Below the pieces are notes generated by a model. It saw nothing but the letters and a program-made list of their open reading frames with translations, searched no databases and was not told where the DNA came from. A stretch of 64,000 nt of DNA from Hyperoplus lanceolatus (Eukaryota; Chordata; Actinopteri; Uranoscopiformes; Ammodytidae). Positions within the stretch are counted from its first letter, which is position 1. Each line of letters begins with the position of its first letter. Made by a program: the position numbers and the translations under genes. Location of the stretch: the NCBI GenBank assembly GCA_026929865.2, contig CM049418.1, positions 14,879,501 to 14,943,500 on the forward strand, in the 5' to 3' direction. Positions 43,212 through 57,107 of this stretch are shown piece after piece.

Positions 43212-44145
43212 GGGGAGAACGGGGTAAGTAGGCACACTTTTTACTCTAGTGAGAATTGCTCATCACCTAAACATCTTTCAATAGTCATTCCTACATTACA
43301 TTGAAGCTTAAGGTGTTGGCTTGAAATGTGTACCCCTCACTTTTTCTATCTTATTGTAATAAAGAAGAAATTAATCATCAAAGACACCCTTACACATTGT
43401 GACAACCAACCCCATCAAGGGGTCGGTTGTCATACACTATGGGGTTGTTTGTCACAATGGGAATAATCTTTAAACGAAGGCAAGAAAGTAGAACTAAATT
43501 TGAAAGTTTAATTGCATGGTCAAGTTGACAAATAGGCCTACATAACTTACTGTAGCCTTGGCAGCTTGTCTAGTTTGGAATGCACTGGGTTGTTTTGATT
43601 TTGTTCCCCTTTTTTCCTTTGCATGCTAGCTGCCTTTTCCTGCTCTATTCTCTCCTTCTCTGGGGTGTCAGTGAGGATACAGCTTGACAATTTATTTCGT
43701 TATTGGGTTCCTTTTCTAGCTGTAGCCTTTGGATAACATGTGACAACCAACCCCCCCAAAAATGTGACGACCAACCCCAACTTGAATTTTTTGCTAGCAT
43801 CAAGGCCAACAACCATCTGACAACTAATTAGCTTGCTAACCACAATCTAAACTATAGTTTACCCTTCACACTTTTTATGGGTAACAAGTGTTTTGTTATA
43901 AACCCATTCTGTAAAAGCCTAGAAGAAAAATACTGAGGAGCTAAATATTTTCAATTTGACATGAGAAACACAAACAGTCCTCTCACCTCAAATTCAGCAG
44001 TCTAACTTCAAGGAAGACTATGTAGGTGACCTCTGATCCCAATTCTGGATATTTACATACCAAAATTTCACAGACAGCGCCTTCTGGTTCCGAGATATAA
44101 CGATTGTGACAACCAACCCATGTGACAAATTACCCCGTTCTCCCC
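43212..44145. mobile_element. TA-flanked TIR element, family GGGG-2 (934 bp)
   Basis: Ends GGGGAGAACGGGGTAAGTAG and AAATTACCCCGTTCTCCCC between TA sites (43210-43211, 44146-44147). The motif GTGACAACCAACCC recurs internally at least four times, as CACAAATCACCCC does in the relative at 2446-3569. Confidence 0.75.
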
Positions 44146-44393
44146 TATTATTTTTCCATTTTATAGATTTCATTATAAGCCGAGTGAAAAAAAAACGGAT
44201 TGATAGAGTTGTCCATGATGACAGTAACTATCTATTCTATGAAGTCAGTCCCACAGAAGTAATCTGACTATTTGTTGAAATAGGATACAGCAACATGTGG
44301 AAATATTGTCCATTCGTGCACATTTCAATTTCATTGATCTACTTAATTTACTTTCTATTTGACTTGACTTGGCTTAATTTAGGTTGAAAATAG

Positions 44394-44804
44394 CCCTGTG
44401 TTCCAATCCCCATACTATCTACTATTCAGTATGGTAGAAAAAAGATTTAGGATGTCCCGATTCTTGTGGCCAGATTTAGTATGGTTAGAAAGACCCGGAT
44501 GTCTACTACATCCGGACGGGATTTTTAGTGTTGAAAAAAGCATCCTATTTGGGTGATTCTGACCCATAATCCAGTGCGCACAGGAAGTGACGCCACATCG
44601 ACGGAGCCTCCGTATGAAAACAAACAGGGACGTGACGGATATAAAAGCAAGAGGCAAGATCAAGGCGCAACATTATGATGAAATAAATAAGTGAAAGTAT
44701 GTCCCAATTGTATGCCTACTGCATGCTAACTAGATTATTTTTGTCGTCAGATGTAGTATGTAGAATAGATAAAAAAGACAGAGTATGCGATTTGGAACGC
44801 AGGG
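44394..44804. mobile_element. MITE-A copy 9
   Basis: Ends CCCTGTGTTCCAATCCCC and GATTTGGAACGCAGGG; TAG on both sides (44391-44393, 44805-44807). Confidence 0.85.
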
Positions 44805-44921
44805 TAGAAGTTTTCAAAAAAAGTTTGTGTCCCTCCATCTCTGCCCTGTATATGCACTCTGATGTGTCGACAACCAGCCAAAAAGCAAAAATGCAGCGAG
44901 CGGTCAAATACTATGTCTCCT

Positions 44922-44937
44922 GTGTGTGTGTGTGTGT

Positions 44938-44970
<33 letters not shown>

Positions 44971-45010
44971 AGTGTGTGAGTGTGTGTGCGTGTGCGTGTG
45001 CGTGTGTGGT
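44922..45010. repeat. (TG)n with GA and CG interruptions
   Basis: Interrupted TG tract of about 90 bp. Confidence 0.95.
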
Positions 45011-45183
45011 GTGACATCATAGACACAAGTGCTGTGTCTGTCTTCTATTCTGTGTCCTCACCAACCCCAATGCTGAAGAGTCACTTTCTGCGCTTGTTTG
45101 AGTGATGGCAAAAAAAAAAGCCCTGTATACTTCTTCTATGGTGATTTACAATAAAGGACAAATAAATTAAAAATAAAATCTGG

Positions 45184-45310
45184 ATATGCCATCATCTCAG
45201 ATCCATAATTGTGATAAAACGTTAAACATTCACCCATCTGTCGCTCTCTGCGCGTGCACTGGCAGAGAGACGGGTGCCGGTTTGCAGCGTCAAAGTTACA
45301 TAGTGCACCT
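45184..45310. repeat. TTAA-C fragment
   Basis: Partial copy of the TTAA-C interior (CATCTCAGATCCATAATTGTG, CACCCATCTGTCGCTC) ending GTGCACCT at the TTAA shared with the next element. Confidence 0.6.
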
Positions 45311-45314
45311 TTAA

Positions 45315-47239
45315 AGAGGACCTATTATACTACTTTTCTGGTCTTAATTTCTTGTTTTACTCTGCTATAGAGCAACCTGACATGAATCACATCACAAAAA
45401 ACTATGTAGATTTTCGGGAAGCTCTTTCTCTTATTTTGGCGATCCAGCACGTCCTGTCAACACTTGAGTGTGTGTGCTTCGGCCATCTCCGCTCCCTCCG
45501 CCTGTGCTTCGGCCATCTCCGCTCCCCTCCCCCCCTCCTGCAAACCCCACTCCGTTGTGATTGGTTACCTTCCTTCCGGAACACTTTCAGTGGCGGGAAG
45601 CGCGAGCATGGACCTATAAAGCTGAGAACACACCGGGCGCGTTGGCGCTTTGGGCCAAAGCAACCAACGCGCCCGATCTGGCGCGTGGTCATTTTGTGTC
45701 AAAAAATTGTTCAACGCGCCCAAAAGCAACGCGCCTACGTCATGGCCTACGTAGATGAGCCCGCCCGAAACTTATTTCCCCGCTTTTTCTATTGCTGCTC
45801 AACCATGGCTGAGATAATCCCCATCGCTGCGCTCTATCTTTTGTGGGAGTCCGAGGAACGGAGCTACGCAGCTAGTCTCCCCCGATATATTTGTTCCCCT
45901 AATCAACCATGGCTGCGATCAGATCCGACCCGACACAACAGCGTTCATGTCCACACAAAAACAACAACTACACGGCCAACAATTGTGCCAAAAAACAAAT
46001 AAACAGCAAGTGAACGGAACAAATAGCCTTAAAACAGCATTGCAGATTCACGCCACTCGGAAATGAACACAAACCGCAAGGCAGCACCATACCAAACACA
46101 TTTACAGCAGCATTGTGCACAGGGCAGTAGAAAATAAAGGCAAGTAGCCTACATTACCTGGCTGTGACGGGACCGTGGCTGGCGTAGATATAGGCATAAA
46201 CACCGGTGCTTCGCTGTACTCGTTGTGAAAGTTCCCCGGACTTAGCCGTTATGTTTGGGTTCATTATATGGAGGTGGTGGACGCACACAACCGGGTGAGT
46301 TAGCTAACGCTATCCGACCGGTGCTAACTTGGTTTATCGGCTTAAGCACAGCCACACATATTCACTGAATTAACCAGGAAGCCCATTCTCCTGGCTCACT
46401 TTCCCCACCCGAGCGGCTTCATATCACCAGCCAGCCGCATTTCCTCCACGGTGTTTATACAGTCTCGCACACACAGCGGTGATTATTTGCTCCTGGTTCA
46501 CTTTCCCCACGTCTTGTAACCCCGAGCGGCTTCATACAGCACCAGGCAGCCAGCCGTAAATACATTTCCTACTCGGTGTTTGCCTCTGTGTTGTCACGGT
46601 CTCGCACACACAGCGGTGATTATTTGCGCCACCATTTTGTCTCAGATTTTTCTGTCCTCCGGCTCTCTGCCAGTGACGTAGGGTCAAGCTCACCGCTGAT
46701 TGGCCAACGCGGCTAAACATCAAGCGCCGGAGCGTTGAAAGTTCAATATTTTCATCTTTTTTTTGACGCTTTGCCGGCGCGGTGACGCTTTTTGACGCTT
46801 TGGCAACGCGCCCAAAGCAACGCTTTGCCGCGGCCAACGGATCCTCGCGCCCCAACCAATGGTTCCCTATGCAAAAATAGGATTTTTCAACGCGCCCACC
46901 ACACCCAACGTGCCCGGTGTGTTCTCACCTTAAGGGCGCGAGGCAGACGCGAACAGGGAAGTGACAGCATTACCATACATGGAAACATCTGCGTGGTGAC
47001 GTCACGAAGTTTTATGCGACGTCACAAATTATGAAAGGGTAGACCGCTTTGAAGACGTGACTTCTCGACTGGCTAGAATAGTGTTTAGTGCTCTGCACAG
47101 ATACCCCAGACGGTCAGCAGGGAATATGTCGAAATGCATGTAAGTCATTATTTGATAATTTAGTATGGTTAAGCATGACTATGAATCATCATAACAACGT
47201 TTATAGGTCATAAAAGACAAAAAGCATCATAGGTCCTCT
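45315..47239. mobile_element. TTAA-H element containing a second nested element
   Basis: 1925 bp between TTAA sites (45311-45314, 47240-47243), with inverted ends AGAGGACCTATTATACT / AGCATCATAGGTCCTCT. A nested element at about 45620-46929 interrupts it. Confidence 0.75.
45620..46929. mobile_element. nested TIR element, GAGAACACACCGGGC ends
   Basis: Inverted ends TGAGAACACACCGGGCGCG / CGTGCCCGGTGTGTTCTCA; right flank TTAA (46930-46933), left flank ATAA, so TTAA insertion is likely. GC-rich subterminal repeats (GACGCTTTG, CAACGCGCCC). An open frame at 45352-46002 crosses its left border and is not a gene. Confidence 0.7.
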
Positions 47240-47337
47240 TTAAGTTAATCTACCATTGTGTGCCATGCTGAAATGCTCCCAGCCCCAGCAACGTGCATTC
47301 TTGCCACACCAATGATATCAATACAGAGTATGTTTAA

Positions 47338-48655
47338 AGATGAAGTAAGCGATTTATTTATGTTAAAGCCACTACAAGTAACTTGGTCCGTTGGCGTCCC
47401 CTTTGGACAAAAGCGGTAGTATTTTTACGACGGCAGCTGTCGTGAAGCTGTTTTCTAGCTCGTGCCGGGCGTGCGAGATTCAAATGATCAGGAAGCAATA
47501 TAGTGCGTGTCCGTGTGTTGAAAGTGTGAGGGCACCGGACTCTTTTCGGCTCCGTGAGAGTGGTTAGTGACACAGCATCAACTAATGCCAGTCAGTGCCA
47601 CACACACCTGATTGCAATGAGTTGATGCAGTGTCACCTAACTACTCTCTCTCACGGAGCTGAAAGACTCCGTATCCTCACAGAAAGTGAATGAACGAGAG
47701 ACGGCAGTTAGTATGGATCACGATGAGGTAATGTGTTTATGTTGTTTCAGATGAATAATGGTCATCTGATGATGGTGAGGCAAAGTAAACTTTGTTTTAG
47801 TAGGCTACCGCTCATTCATTTAGGAGTAAACACTGCAGTTCGCTCCCGTGAAATTGTGTATACGTTGCTTGTCAACGCCCTCCCACTCGTCTACCACTCT
47901 CCCTTTTAGCTTTTCTTCATTGAATTTTCTTTTTTTTCTTTGATGGTTCAGCCCCGTTATCAGTCATTTTGACGACAAATAACTGTCTCAAACAAGGCTC
48001 ACGCTCCCCTTCCCTCACCTGGAGGGATAGGCTTCTCAAATCGCGTTGTTGCGCCACACTGAAATCTGCGACTAATACGAATATGTGACCATAGTAATAA
48101 AAACTATATAAAAACGTCTTTCTTTGCACTGATGGTCTCGTTTGCTGTTAAAGGTAATTTATGATTATCAGAGGAAACATGAGGCTGTTTAAAAGATATT
48201 TAAATGTTAATCGGAGCTGCTTTAATATAAGTGTTAAATCGCTCTTTATTCATACAGTGATCACTTATATAGTGTGTGTTTTATGAAGCCGATCTCTCAG
48301 TCACCCGCTCTGCATGTAATTGTCAGATAAACTTTTCGAAGATCCCACTACTGATAACCAATCAGAAGAGAGAACGCTACAAACCGGCACCCGTCTCACT
48401 GCCGGTGCACGTGCAGAGCGACAGATGGGTGAATGTGTATGCGCCTACAATGGTGGAGCAGGTAAAAATCCTTCCCAATGTCTGTTTTGATGGGTTTTAT
48501 CATGTTTTATCACACTTATGGATCTGAGATGATGCTAGATAACTCGCTGCTTGAAAACCGCAGCGCATGTGGTGACGTGGGGACGAGGGAGGGGACTGCT
48601 AACTGCAGTCACTGATAGGAAGTTAGCTAAACTGACCATTCCGCTTACTGAACCT
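47338..48655. mobile_element. TTAA-C element, copy 3, with nested TTAA element
   Basis: Bounded by TTAA (47334-47337, 48656-48659). Removing the nested 47367-48225 segment leaves about 459 bp, the family length. Confidence 0.85.
47367..48221. mobile_element. 855-bp element nested at a TTAA
   Basis: TTAA at 47363-47366 and 48222-48225. The matching spot in the copy at 33204-33218 holds one TTAA and no insert, which proves the insertion and its duplication. Contains an inverted repeat near 47545-47665. Confidence 0.85.
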
Positions 48656-48923
48656 TTAATCCTTTGGACTCTTATCATCAACACAGCATAAACAAAGGCA
48701 TAATCTATTATATATCTGCCATTCGTGACTGCGAGTTACTCACACTAGAGCAGTCGTGAGTCTTTAGCACTCGAACAGAAGCCAATAATCTCGCCAGATT
48801 AAAAGGTGAAAGCAAACAAAAAACAGATCAATATTGTGGTGCTGGCTGCTGCTGGCACATAGGAGAAAATACCAATTGTCTCCAGTCTTTTTCACATCCA
48901 GCCCTGTGATATACACACACTAA

Positions 48924-49425
48924 ATGGTAAATGGACTTGATTTATAGAGCCCTGTTTAGCCAATTTTCCCAGCCCCAAAGCGCTTTACATTTCTTACTAC
49001 TGTACATTCACCCATACACGGCAGTAGCTGCCATGCACGGCGCCCTCTGAACCATCGGGAGCAATGTGGGGTTCAGTGTCTTGCCCAGGGAAACTTGGAC
49101 ATGTGGCGGGTAGGCGGGGGATCGAACCTCCGACCCTGCACTGAAAGGTGGCCGACTAGTAACCATGAGGTCGCTGGTTGGATCCCCGGCACCGGACAGT
49201 AGGGTGGTAGCTGTAGACCAGTAGCGTGGTGGTTATTACGTCTACGGGGCGCACCATCTCTACCATTGTGTCCTTGAGCAAGACACTTCACGCCAAAACT
49301 GCTCCAGGGGGCGCTGTACTATGGCTGACCCTGTGCTCTGACCCCCTCTGGAGTGTGGTAACTTGAGAAGGGAGATGCGGAAAGAAAGATTTAAATTTAT
49401 CCATTGACTAATAATGTAACTTAAC
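48924..49425. mobile_element. two SINEs head to tail
   Basis: 48924-49142 is the second SINE family (GGTAAATGGACTTGATTTAT to CGAACCTCCGACCCTGCACT). 49145-49425 is SINE copy 3 of the first family (GAGGTCGCTGGTTGGATCCC to ACTAATAATGTAAC). They meet with about 2 bp between them. Confidence 0.7.
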
Positions 49426-50016
49426 TTAATCTTAAGCCTCTGTCTACTAACCCCCCCCCCCCCCCCGTTGAGATATAATACAGTTGTCATCTCTGTTCGC
49501 TGATAAAAAAAAAACACGGAAAGCTCAGGAAAAATCTAGCGAGTGAGTGCACCACCAGTTCTATAGTGCTATTCTGTGTGACATCAGTCCATTCAATCAA
49601 GGGTTGAATGAATAGGAAAGTTCCTTCACTATGTCCCATTGAGAGAGGATAATCTATAATTCATGCTCTTTGTCATCTGGCTCCTTCTCTTTCATGTCAC
49701 TGCCAAATGTCTGCCTTTAGTATTCTGACTGATAAAAGTGTAGTTATCACTTAAAAAAAAACTTATGAACACTTTATAGACTCTTAGATTAATGGGTGGA
49801 TGCTAATATGAATGAATTGTTTTAGCACAATTCTCTGCCCTTAAACCCATTCAGATAGCTCAATGCAAGTGATTTGATAGCATACCACTTAGCATGTGTT
49901 GGTGTTTTGCCATGTGAGGCGCTAAGCTAACCATAGACAAAGATCACACACACACACAAAGGCACAAAGATTTACAGCACGCAGCACCATTTAGCCGTCA
50001 CTTTTCGTCTTTTAAT

Positions 50017-50019
<3 letters not shown>

Positions 50020-50073
<54 letters not shown>

Positions 50074-50184
50074 AGGCAGTGTTTGGCTGACTCAGCATTT
50101 GTCGGGCGGGTTTTCCTCTGAATTGCTGAATTGCACTATTTAGTGGAGGTCCACTGGGAAGACAGAGATACAGCTCTGTCTCGT

Positions 50185-50249
<65 letters not shown>
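50020..50249. repeat. (CA)n 50020-50071 and (TG)n 50185-50249
   Basis: Opposite-strand dinucleotide tracts about 115 bp apart, potentially able to pair. Confidence 0.95.
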
Positions 50250-50251
<2 letters not shown>

Positions 50252-50366
50252 AACAGGGATGCGTGTGTGATTTAATAAGAAGTAACCTACAAAAGTAATC
50301 AAAGTGATACAAACAATATATAAAATGGGGTTTTGGAAATATTGCAATGAGAAGGATTAATTTTAA

Positions 50367-50814
50367 AGGTTCAGTAAGCGGAATGGTCAGTTTAGCTAAC
50401 TTCCTGTCAGTGACTGCAGTTAGCAGTCCTCTCCCTCGTCCCTATGTCACCACATTAATGCACTGCGGTCTTCAAGCAGCGAGTTATCTAGCATCATCTC
50501 AGATCCATAAGTGTGATAAAACATGATAAAAACCGTCAAAACAGACATTGGGAAGGATTTTTACCTGCTCCGCCATTGTAGGCGCATACACATTCACCCA
50601 TCTGTCGCTCTGCACATGCACCGGCAGTGAGACGGGTGCTGGTTTGTAGCGTTCTCTCTTCTGATTGGTTATCAGTTTCGAGATCCCCGAAAAGTTTATT
50701 TGCAGATTACATGCAGAGCGCGTGACTGAGAGATCGGCTTTATGAAACACACACTGTATGAATAAAGAGCGATTTAACACTTATATTACCACAAATAAAT
50801 CTCTTACTTCACCT
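50367..50814. mobile_element. TTAA-C element, copy 4
   Basis: 448 bp between TTAA sites (50363-50366, 50815-50818). Same orientation as copy 1. Confidence 0.85.
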
Positions 50815-51055
50815 TTAAATTCACCAATGATAACATGACACAAACTTGACTTTTCTTTAAAATGAGCAGTCTGCTATAGCATTCTCTGCTCTCATCTGTG
50901 TTAATGGAATTCTTGTTACTCCCGGGGAACCATAGCTCCACTATCATTCATTGTTAAAAGGGATAACACGCAATGTTTCTCAATGTCTATACTGTCCCAT
51001 TTGGCTTGACCCAGATAGAGACTTTCACCCTTTATAGCACATGTTGGCGTGCATG

Positions 51056-51723
<668 letters not shown>

Positions 51724-51911
51724 GCTGTCAACTAATCACACCTCGTCAACAACACGTACAGCGCAGTCACACAAGTCATTTATATAATCCGACTGGGGTA
51801 AATCAAACTGGACTGAACTTTTGCAGGGGCCAAAGTTGTGTCAGAGGAGAGGCGGGGAGGGGTCGCTCATAGTGATGAAGCCACAAATTGTTTCAAAGCG
51901 TTCCTCATCAG

Positions 51912-52763
51912 CAGGGCCGCCTTTATGCACAGGTTTACCTGGGCTGAAGCCCCAGGGCCTACGAAGATTAGGGGCCTCTCAAAAAAATTTTTACTGTCTC
52001 AATATAGGCCCCTGATCTAAGAAGGCCCCGAATATTGCCATTTAAAACAATAAATTATTGACTGGCTCATGATAGGCCCCTAATCTTCGTAGGGGGGGCG
52101 GGCGTACGGAGAACAGCTATATAACATAAAAAAAAAAAAAATAATATTTTTATGAAATCAAGGGGCCTATCATGAACCAGTAAATTTTTGTTATTTTTGT
52201 TTAAATAACATTGTTCGGGGCAACCCAGATCATGGGCCTATATTGAGTTGAACCATTAAAAACAAAACAAAGAATTCAGAGACAGAAGCAGCTTTAGGAT
52301 AAGGGATTATTTAAAAAAAAAATGGAATGCTGAATGACTGGATTTTTTAAACCTTTATATTTTTGTTTCTACTTTTTGGTATTTCTGTGTCTCCAAATTA
52401 TTCCAGAAAATAGCTCACATAGGTCACAGTTGATTTAGCCTTAGTTTTCTTCTCAAAGTGCACCAGATTGATGCATTTTACTTTAAAAAGGTTCAAATTT
52501 TTCTTCCGGGGGGGCATGCCCCCGGACCCCCCTAAAAGGTCCTAGGACCCTACCGCTGTCTCCTCAATAACTTGTGTGTTTGGTTAATAAAAGTCATTAG
52601 ACCAGGAGGGGGTTATTTACATGTTACCTTAAGTGATTTTGTATTTCATCAATAGAGATATTGTGGTGTAGACAAACACGCATCTGTGTTGTAAGACCGC
52701 CGCAAGGGGGGGCCTACGAAACCTCTCAGCCCCAGGGCCTAGTGGCAGGTAAAGGCAGCCCTG
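51912..52763. mobile_element. non-autonomous hAT element, 852 bp
   Basis: Ends CAGGGCCGCCTTTATGCACA and GGTAAAGGCAGCCCTG; perfect 8-bp duplication CTCATCAG at 51904-51911 and 52764-52771. AGCCCCAGGGCCTA occurs near both ends. No intact frame. Confidence 0.92.
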
Positions 52764-52962
52764 CTCATCAGTTACTTTACATTGGGTTCTCTCAGGGGGG
52801 TGTAGTGCAAATTTCTGCGCCCCAAACTTTTTAGATACAAAAATGATCAATTGATTGATTCATTCATTGTAAGGACAGTACGTCTTACAGTATACGTTAT
52901 TGAATCAGAACTGATTGTAGTGTGACTCTTTTTTTCCCCGAAATGAAGCCATGAGCAAAAGA

Positions 52963-52969
52963 GTGTGTG

Positions 52970-53029
<60 letters not shown>
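52963..53029. repeat. (TG)n with GCGT interruptions
   Basis: Microsatellite. A C-rich low-complexity stretch follows at 53202-53242. Confidence 0.95.
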
Positions 53030-53345
53030 AGAACCGCCTATCGCTCCAGGTTTCTGTCAATAGAGAGTGAGTGCCTAGTGTTATTTTTCTGAGTGCACTT
53101 GAATAAGCAGCGGGGACATCAAAGGCCGGGGCGTGGAAGTGTTTTCACTACTGACTGATAAGAGGCATGGAGGGGAGACACTCGATGACAAACTCAAGCG
53201 CACCCCCCCCACCCCCACCCTCCCACCCCCCATCCCCATCCCTCTGACTCACTGGCTTGGAGAATGCCAAATATACACAGTCAGTGTGTCATCATAACAG
53301 CTTAAGGCTGGTGATTTTTCTATATTTGCGTTCAAAATTACTTAA

Positions 53346-53713
53346 AGCTGGGGTATATGATTTGGGAGACAATAGCAGTTGGGATAGAGATTCGAATTCC
53401 AAATACCTCAACCGCTCCACTTGTTCTCTTTGGTCCTTCCCCTATGGTTCCTCCCTGACACGCTCTACACCAACAACGTCAGTGCCAAAGTGAATGGACA
53501 GTCCCAACAGCCAATAAGAACGGAGAATCGGAGCCTCGCTCTGATTGGTCAAAGTGTACATGAGCTGAGGCAATTTTTGGGGGGCGGCACACAGAGGCAG
53601 GGGAGAGCAAAGTGATGAGTAGATATTCTCAGACCACTTCACCTACATATAGCTGAATGGCTAATATGACATTGTTGCCAAATATTACAGTGAAAAAGTT
53701 ACCCAACCTAGCT
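53346..53713. mobile_element. TTAA-F element, copy 2
   Basis: Flanked by TTAA (53342-53345, 53714-53717). Lies in reverse relative to copy 1 and lacks the hAT, reading CTCTACACCAACAACG through the empty site. Confidence 0.78.
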
Positions 53714-54064
53714 TTAATGGTGTAAATTTCAAGGCAACGTTTCTAGTTCATCGTGATGACTGATTGTTGTCATAGCTGCCAAGTAACGTTCAAATGTTTC
53801 TGTTTTGAATGTTCTAAAAGACGGTTATGTAGGCTAGTAACGGCCAATAACGTATTAACTTTTTGCCCATAAAGAAAGGGTAATATTTTAAAGATAATAC
53901 ATCAAATTTAAATATATTAAGGTATACTTTTTTCATTAGATTATCAGCTTCAGTTATTTTTTATATTTTTTTAAAGATTTCGAAAAACCTGGCTAATAAT
54001 ATATATATATTTTTACATTAAGGCCCATGTGTATTACAATATTGGTTTAAGTTTCTTTATTTAC

Positions 54065-54320
54065 ACAAGGTAACTCAAAATTCATTCTTCGCATCTCCCC
54101 TCTCAAGTAACCACACTTCAGAGGGGGTCAGAGCGCAGGGTCAGCCATAGTACAGCGCCCCCTGGAGCAGTTTTGGGGTTAAGTGTCTTGCTCAAGGGAC
54201 ACAATGGTAGAGATGGGGGGGACCGTAGACGTAATACCAGTCACCACTAGTTTTACTACTAACACCCTCCTGTCCGGTGCCGGGGATTGAACCAGCGACC
54301 TCATGGTTACTGGTAAATCT
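54065..54320 (-). mobile_element. tRNA-derived SINE, copy 4 (reverse)
   Basis: Reverse complement of the SINE at 32085: AAGTGTCTTGCTCAAGG and GGGGATTGAACCAGCGACC (box B). Confidence 0.75.
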
Positions 54321-54796
54321 AGCCAAAAAATAGCCGATTGCATAAAGGGAGTATGACATAAACTTTGAAAAGCTAATGCTAAAGCTATGTTCTCACTACA
54401 GCTCTTTATCGGCACCTCTTCACTCTATCTCCTCTGTTGTCTTCCCTCTCTCCCTCACACACACTTGAGCTGACTTTTCCTTAACCTTTTCGACCAATGA
54501 CAGCCCTGCGTGACACAATCGCCATTTCTGTCCCACGTCTGGGGGATGGGGGGGGGGGGGGCACTGTCAATTTAAGAAGTGAATTTTCTTGGGATGCCAG
54601 TATACGCCACTGTTCACAGGTGGTGTGTGTGACTGTGTCAGCATGTGTGTTTGAGTGTGTGTGTGTGTGTGTGTTAACGATGGACTATGAGTTTATACTG
54701 AGGGTAGCAGAGAGGAGAATAAAGGCCGCTTTGGGCAAAGCCGAAACAGGTAAGCGACATATTTCAATGTCTCTCTGCATCTGTCCTGAGGCTTAA

Positions 54797-55061
54797 AGCT
54801 ACCGTGCGTAACTTTTTCATACAAACGAATGTCGGTTACATTCAAAGCCACCGCCAAACCAGTTGACGCAAAGTTGATTAAGCCTATTATCAGCTCTACA
54901 AAACTCTCTCTGTATTTCTCAGTGTGGCAGCGTTTACAAACTGATGTTGCCCTCCTCCGACACTCAGAAAAATCCCCAAGAAGAGCCCAAGAAATGTGTC
55001 AGTTGTTGATTCTACCTGGATACCTCATGGGGGGGAGGCTCAGAAGTTACGCACTATAGCT
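54797..55061. mobile_element. TTAA-E element, copy 1
   Basis: 265 bp between TTAA sites (54793-54796, 55062-55065); ends AGCTACCGTGCGTAACTT / AAGTTACGCACTATAGCT. Confidence 0.8.
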
Positions 55062-55156
55062 TTAAGGTGAAAATAAGGGGGTTATTGACCATGATTTTCA
55101 TTCATTGTTTATCATAGATGTGTATTGTATTGTATTGCTGTATTATCCAAGACGTT

Positions 55157-55318
55157 AAAGGAATATTTCACCCATACGGAACCGGCGTTCTATCATTATA
55201 AAATCACTATTATAATATAATGAATGAGGTTTTTTCTTCCCTCAGTCTTCCCTTGGCCCAGCTGTCCTCTTAATCCTAGCCCTACATTTTCCAATGTGTG
55301 ATGTCGCACATGGGAATT
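55157..55318. repeat. TTAA-G family copy
   Basis: Starts TTAAAGGAATATTTCACCC and matches 5869-6010 closely. Confidence 0.65.
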
Positions 55319-55506
55319 TTTTTTTTTTTTTTAATTTTATTTCAGAGCACAGCAGTACAATACATTTGTATTCAGACACATCCGGAGTCTTAAATATATA
55401 TTTGTTTTCTTCTATAAAGCAGGGTCACATGAATGACAAACACAGATTGGCTTTTCACCGCTATCACTTCACATTGCAAAGAAGCAGCAACAACACCGGA
55501 GTATTG

Positions 55507-56052
<546 letters not shown>

Positions 56053-56260
56053 CATGAATGAATAATTTAGTCTCTCGTTCCCTCTCTTCTCCTCCCCACA
56101 TGACGTTTACATGGATGGATGAAGAGATGAAACTACAACTGTAGGCTATAGCGCATGGCGGTTAAATGCCTCCATGAGATTTAATTGCGATAGGCATACA
56201 ACGGTGAAAGTAGGCCGCTAACTTATTAATGAGTTGCGCTTACAAGTTGCATTTCAGCAA

Positions 56261-56261
<1 letters not shown>

Positions 56262-56294
<33 letters not shown>

Positions 56295-56496
56295 ATGCGT
56301 GCATGCGTGTGCGTGCGTGTGCGTGTGTGTGTGTCTCCACAGGAAAAAAAGATGCAGCGCTGTAGGCTAATTGACGGCAGGTGTGTGTGTGTGTGTTTGT
56401 GTGTGTTTGTGTGTCCTCTCAGCATTCAGCAGGTGTTCCGCTCGGAGACCCACCTGCATCACTCATCACTTGTTACCTAGGCAACAGTGGACTTCC

Positions 56497-56544
<48 letters not shown>

Positions 56545-56593
56545 ATGGGAGTTTAAACTATGACTCATCCTGCTCAGCCCACACTGGCTTCCC

Positions 56594-56687
<94 letters not shown>

Positions 56688-56776
56688 TGTCTGGGGAAAC
56701 ACCCACCCACATCTCAACTCCTGTTGCAGCATACAGGCTACCTACCTATGTTATCCCAGTGCCCAAACTTACAACT

Positions 56777-56813
<37 letters not shown>

Positions 56814-56815
56814 GA
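56262..56815. repeat. TG/CA microsatellite cluster
   Basis: TG 56262-56335 (interrupted), TG 56378-56414, TG 56501-56543, CA 56596-56686, TGTC 56780-56810. Confidence 0.96.
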
Positions 56816-57107
56816 TTTTGACAACAAGCCTTCTCCAGAATTGCAGACTCCTTGAAGGCATTTGAAGGCATTTGGGGAGCTATGAGGTCTTATTAAGTTA
56901 TAGTGTGAGTGAACAAAAGTACACAAAAGCATGTAACAAGAAGAACCCTCTCCTCTTTCATGTCAAATCAATGGCAAAGGGTTTAGTACACTAGTAAGTG
57001 AGAAGGTAGAATACTAGTTTATTTAGTATTCAAAATCCAAATGCTTCCACGGATGGGCTGTAAAGAGGTAGAATGGTGAAAGGAAGAGAGGATTGAGGAG
57101 AAACGTG

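Noticed and set aside
45352-46002. 216-codon open frame
   Set aside because: It crosses the border between two nested transposons and matches no family I recognise.
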